Source: an uncultured Cyclobacteriaceae bacterium
GTDB lineage: Bacteria > Bacteroidota > Bacteroidia > Cytophagales > Cyclobacteriaceae
Direction: 5' to 3'
Length of the DNA: 64,000 nucleotides
Assembly: GCA_943788235.1 (NCBI GenBank)
Contig: CALSPM010000005.1
Coordinates: forward strand, 124,001-188,000
Shown: piece by piece, positions 55,609 to 64,000 of the stretch
How positions within the stretch are numbered: the stretch's first letter is position 1
Layout of the letters: the number at the start of each line of letters is the position of its first letter
Notes under the pieces: generated by a model
Databases searched by the model: none
What the model was told of the DNA's origin: nothing
Seen by the model: the letters and a program-made list of their open reading frames with translations, nothing else
Position numbers and translations under genes: made by a program

Positions 55609-56460
55609 ATGAAAGCAAAAGTTTGGTTGATTACAGGATGTTCCAAAGGGTTTGGACGTGAATTGGCTAAATTGGTGGCCGATAAGGGGCATGTAGTGAT
55701 TGCGACGGTTCGTAACGAAACGGAGGTAGCAGGACTCGAGGCCTTATCCAAAGGAAAAATTAAAGGATGGGTATTAGACGTTACGGAAGCCGAGGCAGAA
55801 AACCGAACCCGAAGGTTGATTAAAGAATCTTTTGACGGTCAGGTGGACGTATTGGTTAACAATGCAGGATATGGATCCATTGGTGCCATTGAGGAAATCA
55901 ATGATGAAGAAATCAAAAGACAATTTTCTGTAAATGTGTTTGGAGCCATCTCGATGATCAAAGCGGTATTACCTTTCATGCGAGCCAGAAAAACAGGACA
56001 CATTTTGAACATTACTTCTATTGCGGGACTCAATGGATTTCCTGGAATCGGGATTTATAATGGATCAAAATTTGCGTTAGAGGGAATTGGGGAGGCCTTG
56101 GCCCAAGAGGTTGAGCCCTTAGGCATTTATGTCACTAATGTGGAACCTGGGCCTTTTAGGACAGACTGGGCAGGCGCCTCTGCCACCTATGCACCTAATA
56201 CCCTAGCCGACTACACGGAAACTGCGGAAAAAAACGCTAAGGCCATTGAGAAGGTAAGTGGAAACCAAATAGGGGATCCTTTAAAGGCCGTTCAGGCCAT
56301 GTATGCGCTGACGCAATTAGAACATCCTCCCGTACACCTGCCCTTAGGGGCCCCCGCATATAAAAGAATCAGATTAAAACTCGAGGTATTGCGTGCGGAA
56401 ATAGATGAATATGAATATTTGGGATTACCCACAGATTATCCCGAAGAAGCTTCATTGTAA
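55609..56460 (+). CDS. SDR-family oxidoreductase
   Basis: A 283-residue classical/divergent SDR with cofactor motif TGCSKGFGRELA near the N-terminus, NNAGYGSIGAIEEI, catalytic Ser in LNITSIAG, active-site YNGSKFALEGIGEALAQEV and PGPFRTDWAG. These features match the 17-beta-HSD-like oxidoreductases often annotated simply as SDR. NADP(H) use is likely given the basic residue in TVRNE. The substrate is unknown. Its stop abuts the convergent aminotransferase gene (1 bp between them). Confidence 0.88.
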   Translation: MKAKVWLITGCSKGFGRELAKLVADKGHVVIATVRNETEVAGLEALSKGKIKGWVLDVTEAEAENRTRRLIKESFDGQVDVLVNNAGYGSIGAIEEINDEEIKRQFSVNVFGAISMIKAVLPFMRARKTGHILNITSIAGLNGFPGIGIYNGSKFALEGIGEALAQEVEPLGIYVTNVEPGPFRTDWAGASATYAPNTLADYTETAEKNAKAIEKVSGNQIGDPLKAVQAMYALTQLEHPPVHLPLGAPAYKRIRLKLEVLRAEIDEYEYLGLPTDYPEEASL

Positions 56461-56461
56461 A

Positions 56462-57742
56462 TCAACTGAGCCCTTTCATGACATTAATGGCACGATCAAT
56501 TTCGCTTTCATTGTTATAGATATGGACAGAATGCCGTAACAATTCAGTACCGACAGATCGGGGCTGTAAGCGTTCTTGGGTCCACATGGCTTTTTGTAAT
56601 TCAGGCCCTGTCCAACCCGTCAAAGCATAGGTGGTTAGCCCTGCACACATGGTCGAATTTATAGAAGAGTGGATGGTGATTTTATCGAGGGTTTGTAACT
56701 GCGCGCGCAGATAATCACCTAAGGCCTTGATTCTGCCAATCCATCGGTCTTCACCAATAGCATTAAAAAAATCTATCGAGGCGTCGAATCCAGCCATCAA
56801 GGCAGGGTTACCCGTACCGTTCTGCATGAGTCTGAAACCGTGATCTTCTTGATTCTCCCAGTTATAGCTGGCGATGGTTGTCCAGACGTCTGCTATCCGA
56901 TCGGGATTGATGTATAAGATACCATTACCTGGGGGAGCCAGGAGCCATTTGTGTAGACTAGAGTAATAGGCATCACAGCCAATGTCTTGTACATCTACCT
57001 TTATTTGTCCCACACATTGCGCACCATCTAAAACAGTAAATATGCCAAGTTTATGCGCTTCGGCACAAATCTTTTTAACGGGCATTATGGTTCCGTAAAC
57101 GGAGACTATGTGCGGAATGGCGATGACTTTCGTTTTTCGATTAACTAATTTAAACACCTCATCAAAAATTTCCTTTGGATCATTGGCTGGGAGCGGCATG
57201 GTTGCTTGCTTATAAATTAAACCATGCCTTTTAGCTAACGATTTCCATGCTCCGTATCCCCCGCCGTGTTCTTGGTTTGTATTGATGATTTCATCTCCAG
57301 CCTTTAATTTTAGACCATTAGCCACATAATTCATGCCAAAGGTAGCATTTTGTATCAAAGCAATACTCTTGTAATCTGCATTAATGATTTCTCCAATTTT
57401 TTCGCGGATTGCTTGATACGCAAAGTAGCCTGTGAGTAATTCAGGACCAGAACCTTTTTTATAATCGGTTTCAGCAGCATGTGTATTATAATGCATTAAA
57501 TGATCGGTCATCTTATTGATTACATAAGCAGGCGTCGGGCCAATGGTCCCATTATTGAAATATACCTGGTCCTTTTTAAGGATAAAATGTTTGCGTACCG
57601 TAGCCCAATAGTTTTTATCTGAGGAGGGGTTTTTTGAAAGTGACTGTAGATCTGACGAGGCGGAATGGGTTTCGTATTGCAGGAGGGGAGCAGAGAATCC
57701 GCCGAGGAGACTTTTTTTGATAAAATTTCTTCGAGAGCGCAT
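56462..57742 (-). CDS. Tat-exported class V aminotransferase-fold PLP enzyme
   Basis: The N-terminus MRSRRNFIKKSLLGGFSAPL carries a twin-Arg (RRNFIKK) export signal. The fold-type I PLP enzyme follows: YFNNGTIGPTPAYVINKMTD, TNQEHGGGYGAWKSLAKRHG, the cofactor Asp region FTVLDGAQCVGQIKVD, and the Schiff-base Lys in SSLHKWLLAPPGNGILYI near residue 264. It resembles isopenicillin-N-epimerase/cysteine-desulfurase-like enzymes with a periplasmic location. The reaction in Bacteroidota is not established. It is convergent with the SDR gene. Confidence 0.85.
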   Translation of the reverse strand: MRSRRNFIKKSLLGGFSAPLLQYETHSASSDLQSLSKNPSSDKNYWATVRKHFILKKDQVYFNNGTIGPTPAYVINKMTDHLMHYNTHAAETDYKKGSGPELLTGYFAYQAIREKIGEIINADYKSIALIQNATFGMNYVANGLKLKAGDEIINTNQEHGGGYGAWKSLAKRHGLIYKQATMPLPANDPKEIFDEVFKLVNRKTKVIAIPHIVSVYGTIMPVKKICAEAHKLGIFTVLDGAQCVGQIKVDVQDIGCDAYYSSLHKWLLAPPGNGILYINPDRIADVWTTIASYNWENQEDHGFRLMQNGTGNPALMAGFDASIDFFNAIGEDRWIGRIKALGDYLRAQLQTLDKITIHSSINSTMCAGLTTYALTGWTGPELQKAMWTQERLQPRSVGTELLRHSVHIYNNESEIDRAINVMKGLS

Positions 57743-57906
57743 AATTCAAGGGTACATTTGATAAGCTAGACTAAAGCTAAGAAAAAAATTAGGGAGGTCA
57801 AAATAGAATGGTGATTAGTGAACAAGGGAGAATTTACAGTGCTTCACTAAAGATTTATGATCTATTGTTCGAAAATTCTGATGGCCATGAAGGAAGTTCT
57901 TATTTG

Positions 57907-57932
57907 TTCTCTTTTTAAAAATAAAAAGAGAA
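57907..57932. repeat. A+T-rich inverted repeat in the 57743-57975 gap
   Basis: TTCTCTTTTT and AAAAAGAGAA form a perfect 10-bp stem with a 6-base loop. It lies between the aminotransferase start and the end of the small zinc-ribbon gene. There is no T run directly after the stem on either strand, so it is at best a weak terminator for that gene. I see nothing else in this 230-bp gap. Confidence 0.4.
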
Positions 57933-57975
57933 ACCATACGAAAGCATTGTATCAATTGGAGCGATCGGTAAATAC

Positions 57976-58152
57976 TTAAAAAGTCAGGGAATATAAAAAA
58001 ACCAACAAAAGGAGAATTACAGTAATGATAATGATGAATGAGTGACCTTCTGGAAATTCATATTGACATATGGGACAAGTCTTGGTACCGCTTGAAATTT
58101 TCATGGCGCAACTAGGACATTCCTTTTGAGCTGAGGCAGTTTGATCTTTCAT
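57976..58152 (-). CDS. Small zinc-ribbon membrane protein, 58 residues
   Basis: A short frame encodes MKDQTASAQKECPSC, then AMKISSGTKTCPICQYEFPE, then a hydrophobic helix (HSFIIIITVILLLLVFLYSL) to the stop. The paired CPSC and CPIC motifs form a typical double zinc-knuckle ribbon, and the C-terminal segment would anchor it in the inner membrane. Similar small zinc-ribbon proteins with one helix are widespread and mostly uncharacterised. The gene is isolated between the aminotransferase and VanX-like genes, with 42 bp to the end of the latter. Confidence 0.7.
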   Translation of the reverse strand: MKDQTASAQKECPSCAMKISSGTKTCPICQYEFPEGHSFIIIITVILLLLVFLYSLTF

Positions 58153-58194
58153 GATTTAAAAAGCAGTTGGATTTTTGAGTGCATATAGGAGAAT

Positions 58195-58899
58195 TTATTG
58201 AACGGGGAAATTAAAATAGGTATTTGGGAAGGGCTCATGTGCTAAGGTAAAATGCCACCATTCGGCCTCATAAGGGATGAATCCATGTTTTTGCATGATT
58301 TGTCGTAGAAAGGTCCTATTGCGCTGTGCCTGTTCTGGGACCGCTCGACTGGAGGGCCAAGATTTTGGACTGAAAAAATCCCAATGAGTCCCCATGTCGA
58401 GTTCTTTACCTACCGAATCAACAAGCGTAAGATCTACCGTGCTGCCTCTGGTATGGCCGGATCTAGCGGCGATGTAACCGTATTTAAATAATAGAGATTT
58501 AGAGACCTTAGGATAGTATGTTTTTTTCATGGAGGTATCCTTTAAATTTTTGGCCCATTGAACAAAATCATCTACGGCTCTTTGTGGTCGATAAGTGTCA
58601 AAAATTTTCAATTTTAAGCCCTCTTTTTTTAAATCCAACTGAACTTTACTCAAAGCCTCAGCGGCTGGCAGAGAAAGAATACAAACTGGCGAGAGGTAGC
58701 CTGCTACTGGCCTTCCTAAAAAGTTATCTTGCGAGGAGTATCTTAGGTCAACATGAATATCGTGAATGACTTCGGAAAGGCGAATAAAACCGTCGGGTAG
58801 CTCGTTTTGTGCAGATACTGATAAACAAAGAATTGTACAGTAAGAGAAAAAAGAAAGAAAAACGATCTTTCGAAAAGGAGACAAGGACTCAGTTCTGTC
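58195..58899 (-). CDS. D-alanyl-D-alanine dipeptidase, VanX/DdpX type
   Basis: A peptidase M15D enzyme that cleaves D-Ala-D-Ala. The zinc and active-site motif SGHTRGSTVDLTLVD (S-x-H-x3-G-x3-D) and the terminal EWWHF with catalytic Glu and ligand His are intact. The substrate-pocket segment FDTYRPQRAVDDFVQW is also present. The longest frame begins at 59007 but would overlap the upstream gene by 119 bp. I prefer the GTG at 58899, which gives a signal-like peptide (FRKIVFLSFFSYCTILCLSV then SAQ) and an 11-bp overlap. With no van genes nearby, a cell-wall turnover or nutrient role is more likely than vancomycin resistance. Confidence 0.88.
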   Translation of the reverse strand, partial: DRTESLSPFRKIVFLSFFSYCTILCLSVSAQNELPDGFIRLSEVIHDIHVDLRYSSQDNFLGRPVAGYLSPVCILSLPAAEALSKVQLDLKKEGLKLKIFDTYRPQRAVDDFVQWAKNLKDTSMKKTYYPKVSKSLLFKYGYIAARSGHTRGSTVDLTLVDSVGKELDMGTHWDFFSPKSWPSSRAVPEQAQRNRTFLRQIMQKHGFIPYEAEWWHFTLAHEPFPNTYFNFPVQ

Positions 58900-59461
58900 C
58901 ACAAGATTTGTTGTATTGCTCGATAAATAAAGGGAGGTCTCTGTAAATATTTCCACGGATCTCAAAGTTTTCAAATGTGATAGGACATACCCTTGAATAA
59001 TTTTCAATGAAGGAGCGATAATTTATTTTATCTATTCGATAGGTGGTTAATTTATTTATTATGATGTAAATGGGATCTGGGTTGGCAGACAAAAAATACT
59101 CGTATAGCATCAAGGGACCTTCAGACTTAAGGTGAGTGAAGAGAGCGCCATCTGGACTGGCCAAATCTAAGCTGATCATTCTAAAGGTATCCTGACCATC
59201 AACAAAGAGGAAACCTTTTGCTTCCTGTGGATATAAAACATAGGACCTAAAGTTATATTGGTATGCTACTTTTTTTTGAATTTTATGGAAGTCGGGCCGG
59301 CTCCTAACATTTACCCAAGGAATTTTGAAAAGGACTTTCTTAAAAGACTGATCCTCATAATAAATATATCCCCAAATGGGCTTTGAGAATCCCGGTTGTA
59401 TAAAGCATAGAAATAGAAGGAAAGAAGCAATGTAAAGTTTCATCTTCTTAAAATTAGACAT
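58889..59461 (-). CDS. Secreted protein of unknown function
   Basis: A 190-residue protein with a signal peptide (KLYIASFLLFLCFIQPGFS then KPIWG). The mature part is beta-rich with YIYYEDQSFKKVLFKIPWVN, VDGQDTFRMISLD, and a C-terminal FEIRGNIYRDLPLFIEQYN ending in CGQN. I do not recognise a family, though similar short secreted proteins with a YINRESFKEVL-like region occur in Bacteroidota. Its 3' end overlaps the VanX-like gene start, so the two are likely co-transcribed. Confidence 0.6.
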   Translation of the reverse strand: MSNFKKMKLYIASFLLFLCFIQPGFSKPIWGYIYYEDQSFKKVLFKIPWVNVRSRPDFHKIQKKVAYQYNFRSYVLYPQEAKGFLFVDGQDTFRMISLDLASPDGALFTHLKSEGPLMLYEYFLSANPDPIYIIINKLTTYRIDKINYRSFIENYSRVCPITFENFEIRGNIYRDLPLFIEQYNKSCGQN

Positions 59462-59689
59462 GAAAAATCTAAAAGAGGTATTTTATTTATAGAATCATCC
59501 TTGATGGGCATTGTATTCTAAGAATGCCTTTTAAACAACTAGACATGGGAGAAGTATTCCCGCCCATTTGGCTCAGTAGATCTTTCAAAGGTTATGCGAT
59601 TCATCGCTCTTGTTTAAAATAAAACCCTTAGTTAACTAAAGCTATTTATTTTGCTAATCTGTTGTAATCTTTAAAGACGTCAGTTAGCA

Positions 59690-60200
59690 ATTCGTGAGGT
59701 AAGCAGACACTCTGTTACTATTGCTCCAACGAGCCCCCACAATACCAATGCCTAATGGGACGCGCTGCGCCATTCTTTTGAGTTGATGAGGAAGGAAAGG
59801 AGCATCCGTGGCGACAATGCCAATAATGGATTTATCTCCTTCTTTTCGTCTTGATTGTGGGCTCGGTAATACTGAGCGTTTAAGGCTTTATTCAAGGCCA
59901 TGCCCAGAGGAACACGAGCAATGGTCAAGTTTTTTTGGAACTAAAATTGGATTGAACTGAGACACTAAGCATATAATTGCCCCAGAAAGGGAGATTTTTC
60001 TGATGCAGGTCCTATGCCTCCTTTGAAACCCAAACATCTCATTTCTGTACCACCGCAGATGTTCTCTTCTTCAATTTTACCTCCAGAAGTATTATTCATG
60101 TACTTAATTACCGAAAAGATTAGTGCCTTTACTTGCAGAGAACAAGTGATTTCTACCTATTTGATAGCCACATCATCCCTTTTTATTCATCAGAAATCAG
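59690..60200 (-). pseudogene. Decayed DmpA-type (P1/S58 family) aminopeptidase gene
   Basis: On the minus strand, fragments follow DmpA order. EENICGGTEMRCLGFKGGIG near 60070-60015 matches the family's EGNVGGGTGM...FKGGIGTSSR. GNYMLSVSVQSNFS lies near 59980. LTIARVPLGMAL lies near 59920. Finally SIIGIVATDAPFLPHQLKRM with LGIGIVGARWSN lies near 59840-59710. The pieces lie in several frames, with stop codons, and the GTSS-like region near the autocleavage site reads GPAS. The N-terminal third and C-terminal tail are not recognisable. Functional enzymes are self-cleaving N-terminal-nucleophile peptidases or esterases; this one is dead. The rest of the gap (59462-59689 and 60201-60534) contains nothing further I can identify. 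Confidence 0.8.
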
Positions 60201-60534
60201 GTTGATGTAGCCTTGCACAAGGGAAACATCATTTTTAAGGGAACATCTCTCGAATTTTTAATCCTCGATCTCATTTATTAAAATGGGTCAACGTGAAATG
60301 ATTGGCCTAATTTTAACCCTTTTCCCCAATTTGACGATTTAAGTAAAAGACAAAGACCTAGTGTCTCAAACATGTATATTCAGGTTCTGTTGCTCTCTCA
60401 ACATCTATATTGAATGCGTCTAGGGCTGTCTTATGACCACTGAAAAATCGTATCCAATACAGCTTGGATGATTTTTTTCTTTCCGCAAACGATTGTAATT
60501 CTACTATCCATCAATAACTTCTCTTTATTATCGG

Positions 60535-60554
60535 AATTATAAATTTTTATAATT
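60535..60554. promoter_or_regulatory. Perfect 20-bp inverted repeat upstream of the symporter (possible operator)
   Basis: AATTATAAA, two T, then TTTATAATT form a perfect palindrome 29 bp before the symporter start. The position would suit a repressor or activator site for the symporter/glucosidase pair. A+T-rich palindromes arise by chance fairly often in such DNA, so support is modest. Confidence 0.3.
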
Positions 60555-60583
60555 AAAATACAAATTATAATCTAACAACCCCT

Positions 60584-62275
60584 GTGGAGCAAGTAACTCT
60601 AAACGTCATAGATGGTATTATCATTATCTGCTACTTGGTGGGTATTATAGGGTATGGTATTTCAAAAGGGAAGCAGCAATCTTCAGAAGATTATTTCCTA
60701 GCTGGGCGTAATTTAACATGGCCCATTGTTGGCATTTCACTCTTTGCAGCGAATATAGGAAGCAGTACGCTAATTGGCCTTACAGCGGACGCCTTTAAAA
60801 CAAATATTGCCGTTTACAATTATGAATGGATGGCCGCTGTGGTCTTGGTGATTTTTGCCATTTTTTTCATGCCTTTTTATTTGAATTCCAAAGTATACAC
60901 GATGCCTGAGTTTCTTGAAAGAAGATACGATGGTCGTGCCCGTTATTTTTTTTCTGTTATCACAATCGTAGGCAATGTGATTATTGATACCGCTGCTGGA
61001 CTCTATGCGGGCAATCTTATCTTAAAAATTATTTTTCCTGAACTAGATTCAGCAATCATCATTACCCTACTGGCCATAGCTGCTGCCGCTTATACGATTC
61101 CAGGAGGATTATCAGCGGTTGTTCATACTGAAGTTATTCAAGCCATAATATTGGTCATCGGATCAATAGCACTTACCTACTTTTGCTTTGATCAGGTTGG
61201 TGGATGGTCTGGAATGATCGCTGGTTTAGATGCTATGAATCAAAGTGGTCAATTAAATAAAAGTTCCGATGAAGTTTTTAGTTTGGTGGGTACCATCAAT
61301 GATCCCTACATGCCATGGACTGGATTGGTTTTTGGCGTTCCTTTGTTGGGCTTCTATTTCTGGGCAAATAATCAGTTTATGGTACAACGTGTACTGAGTG
61401 CTAAGGATTTAAATCATGGACGGTGGGGAGCCTTGTTTGCTGGCCTTTTAAAACTTCCTGTCATTTTTATCATGATCGTTCCCGGGGTTATTGCTATTGT
61501 GCTCTTTTCTGACACAAACATTAGTGGGCTTAACTATTTAATACCAAGCTCAACAGGGATGGTGGTTTGCTCACAACTGTACGATTGCCCTAATATGACT
61601 TATCCAGTCCTGATCTATAGCCTACTTCCTGTTGGTGTTTTAGGGTTGGTCATTGCTGGTTTGCTAGCTGCTATGTCTTCCAGTATTTCTGCTACCTTAA
61701 ATTCAGCATCTACATTGATCACAATGGATTTCATTTTAAAATTGAAGCCTAATCTCTCAAGTAAAAATTTAGTGACATCTGGTCAAATAGCTACAGTTAT
61801 CTTGGTAATGCTGGCGGCAGCTTGGGCACCCCAAATAGAAAAATTCTCTTCCTTATGGGAATATCTACAATTGGTTTTGGGCTTCATTGCCCCCCCTGTC
61901 GTATCGGTATTTCTGCTGGGCCTTTTTTGGAAAAGGGGGAATGCAAACGGAGCATTTGCATCCTTGTTAGGAGGACTGATCCTCTCTATGATTTTAATTC
62001 TTTCCAAAGTCAATCATTGGTTTCCGGTAATTAATGACATCCATTTCTTGCATACAGCACCCTTGCTCTTGTTGGCTTGCTTAGCAATTCATATTTGTTT
62101 CAGTTTGCTCTCAGCACCTCCAAGTCAAGAAAAGATAGAAAAGATGACTTGGACTAAAGCAATTTTTGATTCAGAAACCCAAGAATTAAATACTCTGGTC
62201 TGGTATAAAAATTATCGTAATCTTGCAATTTTATTATTATTACTCACAGCCCTCATGGTAGGCTATTTTTTTTAG
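60584..62275 (+). CDS. Sodium:solute symporter (SSS/SGLT type)
   Basis: A 563-residue transporter with about 13-14 membrane helices. Family markers are SEDYFLAGRNLTWPIVGISL with FAANIGSSTLIG near the N-terminus, YTMPEFLERRYDGRARYFF, and the central GVPLLGFYFWANNQFMVQRV with LSAKDLNHGRWGALFAGLLK, which is characteristic of the SGLT sugar branch. The start is a GTG. The glucosidase gene begins 2 bp after its stop, so it probably imports alpha-linked sugars or glucose with Na+. A 20-bp palindrome lies just upstream. Confidence 0.9.
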   Translation: MEQVTLNVIDGIIIICYLVGIIGYGISKGKQQSSEDYFLAGRNLTWPIVGISLFAANIGSSTLIGLTADAFKTNIAVYNYEWMAAVVLVIFAIFFMPFYLNSKVYTMPEFLERRYDGRARYFFSVITIVGNVIIDTAAGLYAGNLILKIIFPELDSAIIITLLAIAAAAYTIPGGLSAVVHTEVIQAIILVIGSIALTYFCFDQVGGWSGMIAGLDAMNQSGQLNKSSDEVFSLVGTINDPYMPWTGLVFGVPLLGFYFWANNQFMVQRVLSAKDLNHGRWGALFAGLLKLPVIFIMIVPGVIAIVLFSDTNISGLNYLIPSSTGMVVCSQLYDCPNMTYPVLIYSLLPVGVLGLVIAGLLAAMSSSISATLNSASTLITMDFILKLKPNLSSKNLVTSGQIATVILVMLAAAWAPQIEKFSSLWEYLQLVLGFIAPPVVSVFLLGLFWKRGNANGAFASLLGGLILSMILILSKVNHWFPVINDIHFLHTAPLLLLACLAIHICFSLLSAPPSQEKIEKMTWTKAIFDSETQELNTLVWYKNYRNLAILLLLLTALMVGYFF

Positions 62276-62277
62276 AA

Positions 62278-63951
62278 ATGACATCAACCCAAAGATCAAA
62301 AAACTGGTGGAAAGAAGGTATTGTATACCAAATTTATCCAAGAAGCTTTAAAGATTCAAATAACGATGGAATCGGAGACCTCAACGGTATTTTGGAGAAA
62401 CTTGATTATATCAAAAGTCTCGGGGTAAATATCATTTGGCTTTGTCCTATTTATGGGTCTCCCAACAAAGATAATGGTTATGATATCAGTGACTATCGCG
62501 CCATTATGTCGGAATTTGGCAATATGGCTGATTTTGATCTGCTACTTGAAGGCATTCATGCCAGAGGGATGAGAATTATTATGGATCTAGTTGCTAATCA
62601 TACCTCCGACCAACATGAATGGTTCTTAGAGTCAAAAAGCTCAATGGATAGTCCAAAGCGAGATTATTATATTTGGAAAGACCCTATCAATGGAGGGGTA
62701 CCCAATAATTGGACGGCCTTTTTCAGCGGATCAACTTGGGAACTAGATTCCCAAACAGGGCAATATTATTTACACTCTTTTGTTAAGGAGCAACCAGACC
62801 TCAATTGGGAAAATCCAGAAGTGAGAACAGGTGTTCATGCAGTCATGAAATACTGGTTAAATAAAGGTATTGATGGTTTTAGAATGGACGTGATCTCCAT
62901 TATCTCCAAACGCCATTTTAATGATTCCCCTTATGAATCTTTTAGTGAAACAGTTGCTAAGGTTTATGCCAATGGACCGCGCTTACATGAATTTTTACAT
63001 GAAATGAATGTCCAAATTCTTTCAAAATATGATGTCATGACCGTAGGTGAAGGACCAGGTATTTCTCTAGATAATGCAGCGGAATTTGTGGGTGAGGATC
63101 GGGCAGAATTAAATATGATATTCCATTTTGATCACATGTTCATTGATCATGGGGAAAATGGACGATTTGATCCCATTACTTTTAATAAAAAACAGGTTAA
63201 AGATATTTTCATAGCTTGGGATCGAGCTTTGGAAGGTACAGGTTGGGGCAGCATCTTCTTGGGTAACCATGATTTTGCCAGAATGGTCTCGCGCTTTGGT
63301 AATGATGGACTTCACCGAGACCCCTCAGCTAAATTATTGGCTACTTTACTGATGACCATGAGGGGAACTCCTTATGTATATCAGGGAGATGAATTGGGGA
63401 TGGTCAATAATCAAGTCGATCGCATAGAACAATTTGATGATGTTGAAATACAAAACACCTACCAAGATTGGAAAAACAAAGGTAAAGACCTTGATGCATT
63501 TATCTCCATTTCCAATGAAAAAGGGAGGGATAATGCACGCACACCCATGCAATGGGATGCGACGCCCAATGGGGGTTTTAGCGCTGTAAAACCCTGGCTG
63601 GCTTCTAATCACAAATATAAGAATATAAATGTCGCTCTTCAGGAAAAAGACCCAAATTCTATTCTCAATTATTATCGTAAATTGATTCAATATCGTAAAG
63701 ATCACCTTACTTTGGTTTACGGAACCTTTGAAGTCATTCAAGAGGATCATGATACTCTTTTTGCCTATTGGCGTAAAGGCGATGAAAACCTATTGATAAT
63801 TCACAATCTCTCAGATGATGAAACCACCTTGTGTCTGGATAACTCTGTTGAACTCAAAATAGAAATTTCAAATTATCAAGATTCACCGGAAGGGCACATA
63901 GAGCACATCGCCCTAAGACCTTGGGAGTCTATGATATATAGGACCTCTTAA
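62278..63951 (+). CDS. GH13 alpha-glucosidase (oligo-1,6-glucosidase type)
   Basis: A full-length 557-residue glycoside hydrolase. The GH13 conserved regions are all visible: MDLVANHTSDQHEWF (region I), the QPDLNWENPEVR box typical of oligo-1,6-glucosidase/alpha-glucosidase members, GIDGFRMDVI with the nucleophile Asp near residue 203, MTVGEGPG with the acid Glu near 257, and FLGNHDFARM with the third Asp near 330. RDNARTPMQWD follows near the C-terminal barrel edge. There is no signal peptide, so it acts in the cytoplasm on sugars imported by the adjacent symporter. The last 49 bp of the window contain nothing. Confidence 0.93.
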   Translation: MTSTQRSKNWWKEGIVYQIYPRSFKDSNNDGIGDLNGILEKLDYIKSLGVNIIWLCPIYGSPNKDNGYDISDYRAIMSEFGNMADFDLLLEGIHARGMRIIMDLVANHTSDQHEWFLESKSSMDSPKRDYYIWKDPINGGVPNNWTAFFSGSTWELDSQTGQYYLHSFVKEQPDLNWENPEVRTGVHAVMKYWLNKGIDGFRMDVISIISKRHFNDSPYESFSETVAKVYANGPRLHEFLHEMNVQILSKYDVMTVGEGPGISLDNAAEFVGEDRAELNMIFHFDHMFIDHGENGRFDPITFNKKQVKDIFIAWDRALEGTGWGSIFLGNHDFARMVSRFGNDGLHRDPSAKLLATLLMTMRGTPYVYQGDELGMVNNQVDRIEQFDDVEIQNTYQDWKNKGKDLDAFISISNEKGRDNARTPMQWDATPNGGFSAVKPWLASNHKYKNINVALQEKDPNSILNYYRKLIQYRKDHLTLVYGTFEVIQEDHDTLFAYWRKGDENLLIIHNLSDDETTLCLDNSVELKIEISNYQDSPEGHIEHIALRPWESMIYRTS

Positions 63952-64000
63952 ACTCACTAAACTTAGGGCTCATATTTCAAGGTGAATACTTGAATTTCTG

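Noticed and set aside
58195-58899. Vancomycin-resistance locus suggested by the VanX-type dipeptidase
   Set aside because: There is no vanH, D-Ala-D-Lac ligase or two-component pair nearby; VanX-like enzymes are common in species without resistance.
1-64000. tRNA genes or mobile elements in the intergenic gaps
   Set aside because: I looked through the gaps and found no tRNA cloverleaf arms, terminal inverted repeats with a transposase, or integrase genes.

Overview
The window reads as chromosomal DNA of a Bacteroidota bacterium, most likely a gliding, Cytophagales-type lineage. The base composition is A+T-rich. The strongest indicators are type IX secretion/gliding genes: a PorP/SprF-like outer-membrane protein, a giant SprB-repeat protein ending in a gliding-motility C-terminal sorting domain, and a GldJ-like lipoprotein. 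Further indicators are families largely confined to this phylum (DUF4175, DUF4301, DUF6702, Big_5 lipoprotein). I see no tRNA, rRNA, CRISPR array, integrase or transposase.

Layout. 1-14.5 kb, minus strand: two enormous surface-protein genes. The first runs off the left edge and carries seven FG-GAP repeats and nine 321-bp tandem repeats with a calcium-loop-like motif. The second is an SprB-like adhesin of about 2,430 residues, preceded by its PorP/SprF partner. 14.6-24.2 kb: mixed housekeeping and unknown genes (haem lipoprotein, tag glycosylase, TerB-like, SDR, Na/Ca exchanger, broken yjbQ, MarR, TPR protein). 24.2-32.8 kb: an A+T-rich 360-bp intergenic stretch with DnaA-box-like sites, then a tightly packed minus-strand run read as DUF4175, ybeY, mnmG, methyltransferase, Ig-like lipoprotein. 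A perfect 16-bp parS palindrome sits at the ybeY/mnmG junction, so this may be close to the replication origin. 32.8-34.6 kb: a decayed comF gene and a decayed membrane-protein gene. 34.6-39.5 kb: gldJ and mfd. 39.6-47.3 kb: DUF4301, then an operon of a cyclic-peptide-type ABC exporter and two glycosyltransferases, a third glycosyltransferase facing it, and a Wzi-family outer-membrane protein; together these look like a cell-surface glycan or exported-metabolite locus. 47.6-59.5 kb: metalloproteases, secreted and lipoprotein genes, two enzymes (SDR, class V aminotransferase), a small zinc-ribbon membrane protein and a VanX-type dipeptidase. 59.5-60.5 kb: a decayed DmpA-type peptidase gene. 60.6-64 kb: a sodium/solute symporter plus a GH13 alpha-glucosidase, probably one alpha-glucoside uptake and cleavage operon.

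Two kinds of broken gene must be kept apart. At least three loci (comF, the DmpA-type peptidase, the 34-kb membrane protein) have several lesions, including nonsense codons or lost segments, and look like true pseudogenes; yjbQ is probably a fourth. About ten other genes have only one to four frameshifts, several of them one-base changes in homopolymer runs (mnmG, M1 peptidase, HupE/UreJ-like). Because mnmG is a core translation gene, these are more likely read errors than biology, although both readings remain possible.

No wholly new system stands out. The most interesting items are the parS/origin-like neighbourhood, the near-uniform 321-bp calcium-loop repeats, the extra repeated module embedded between SprB repeats, and the orphan cyclic-peptide exporter with glycosyltransferases.
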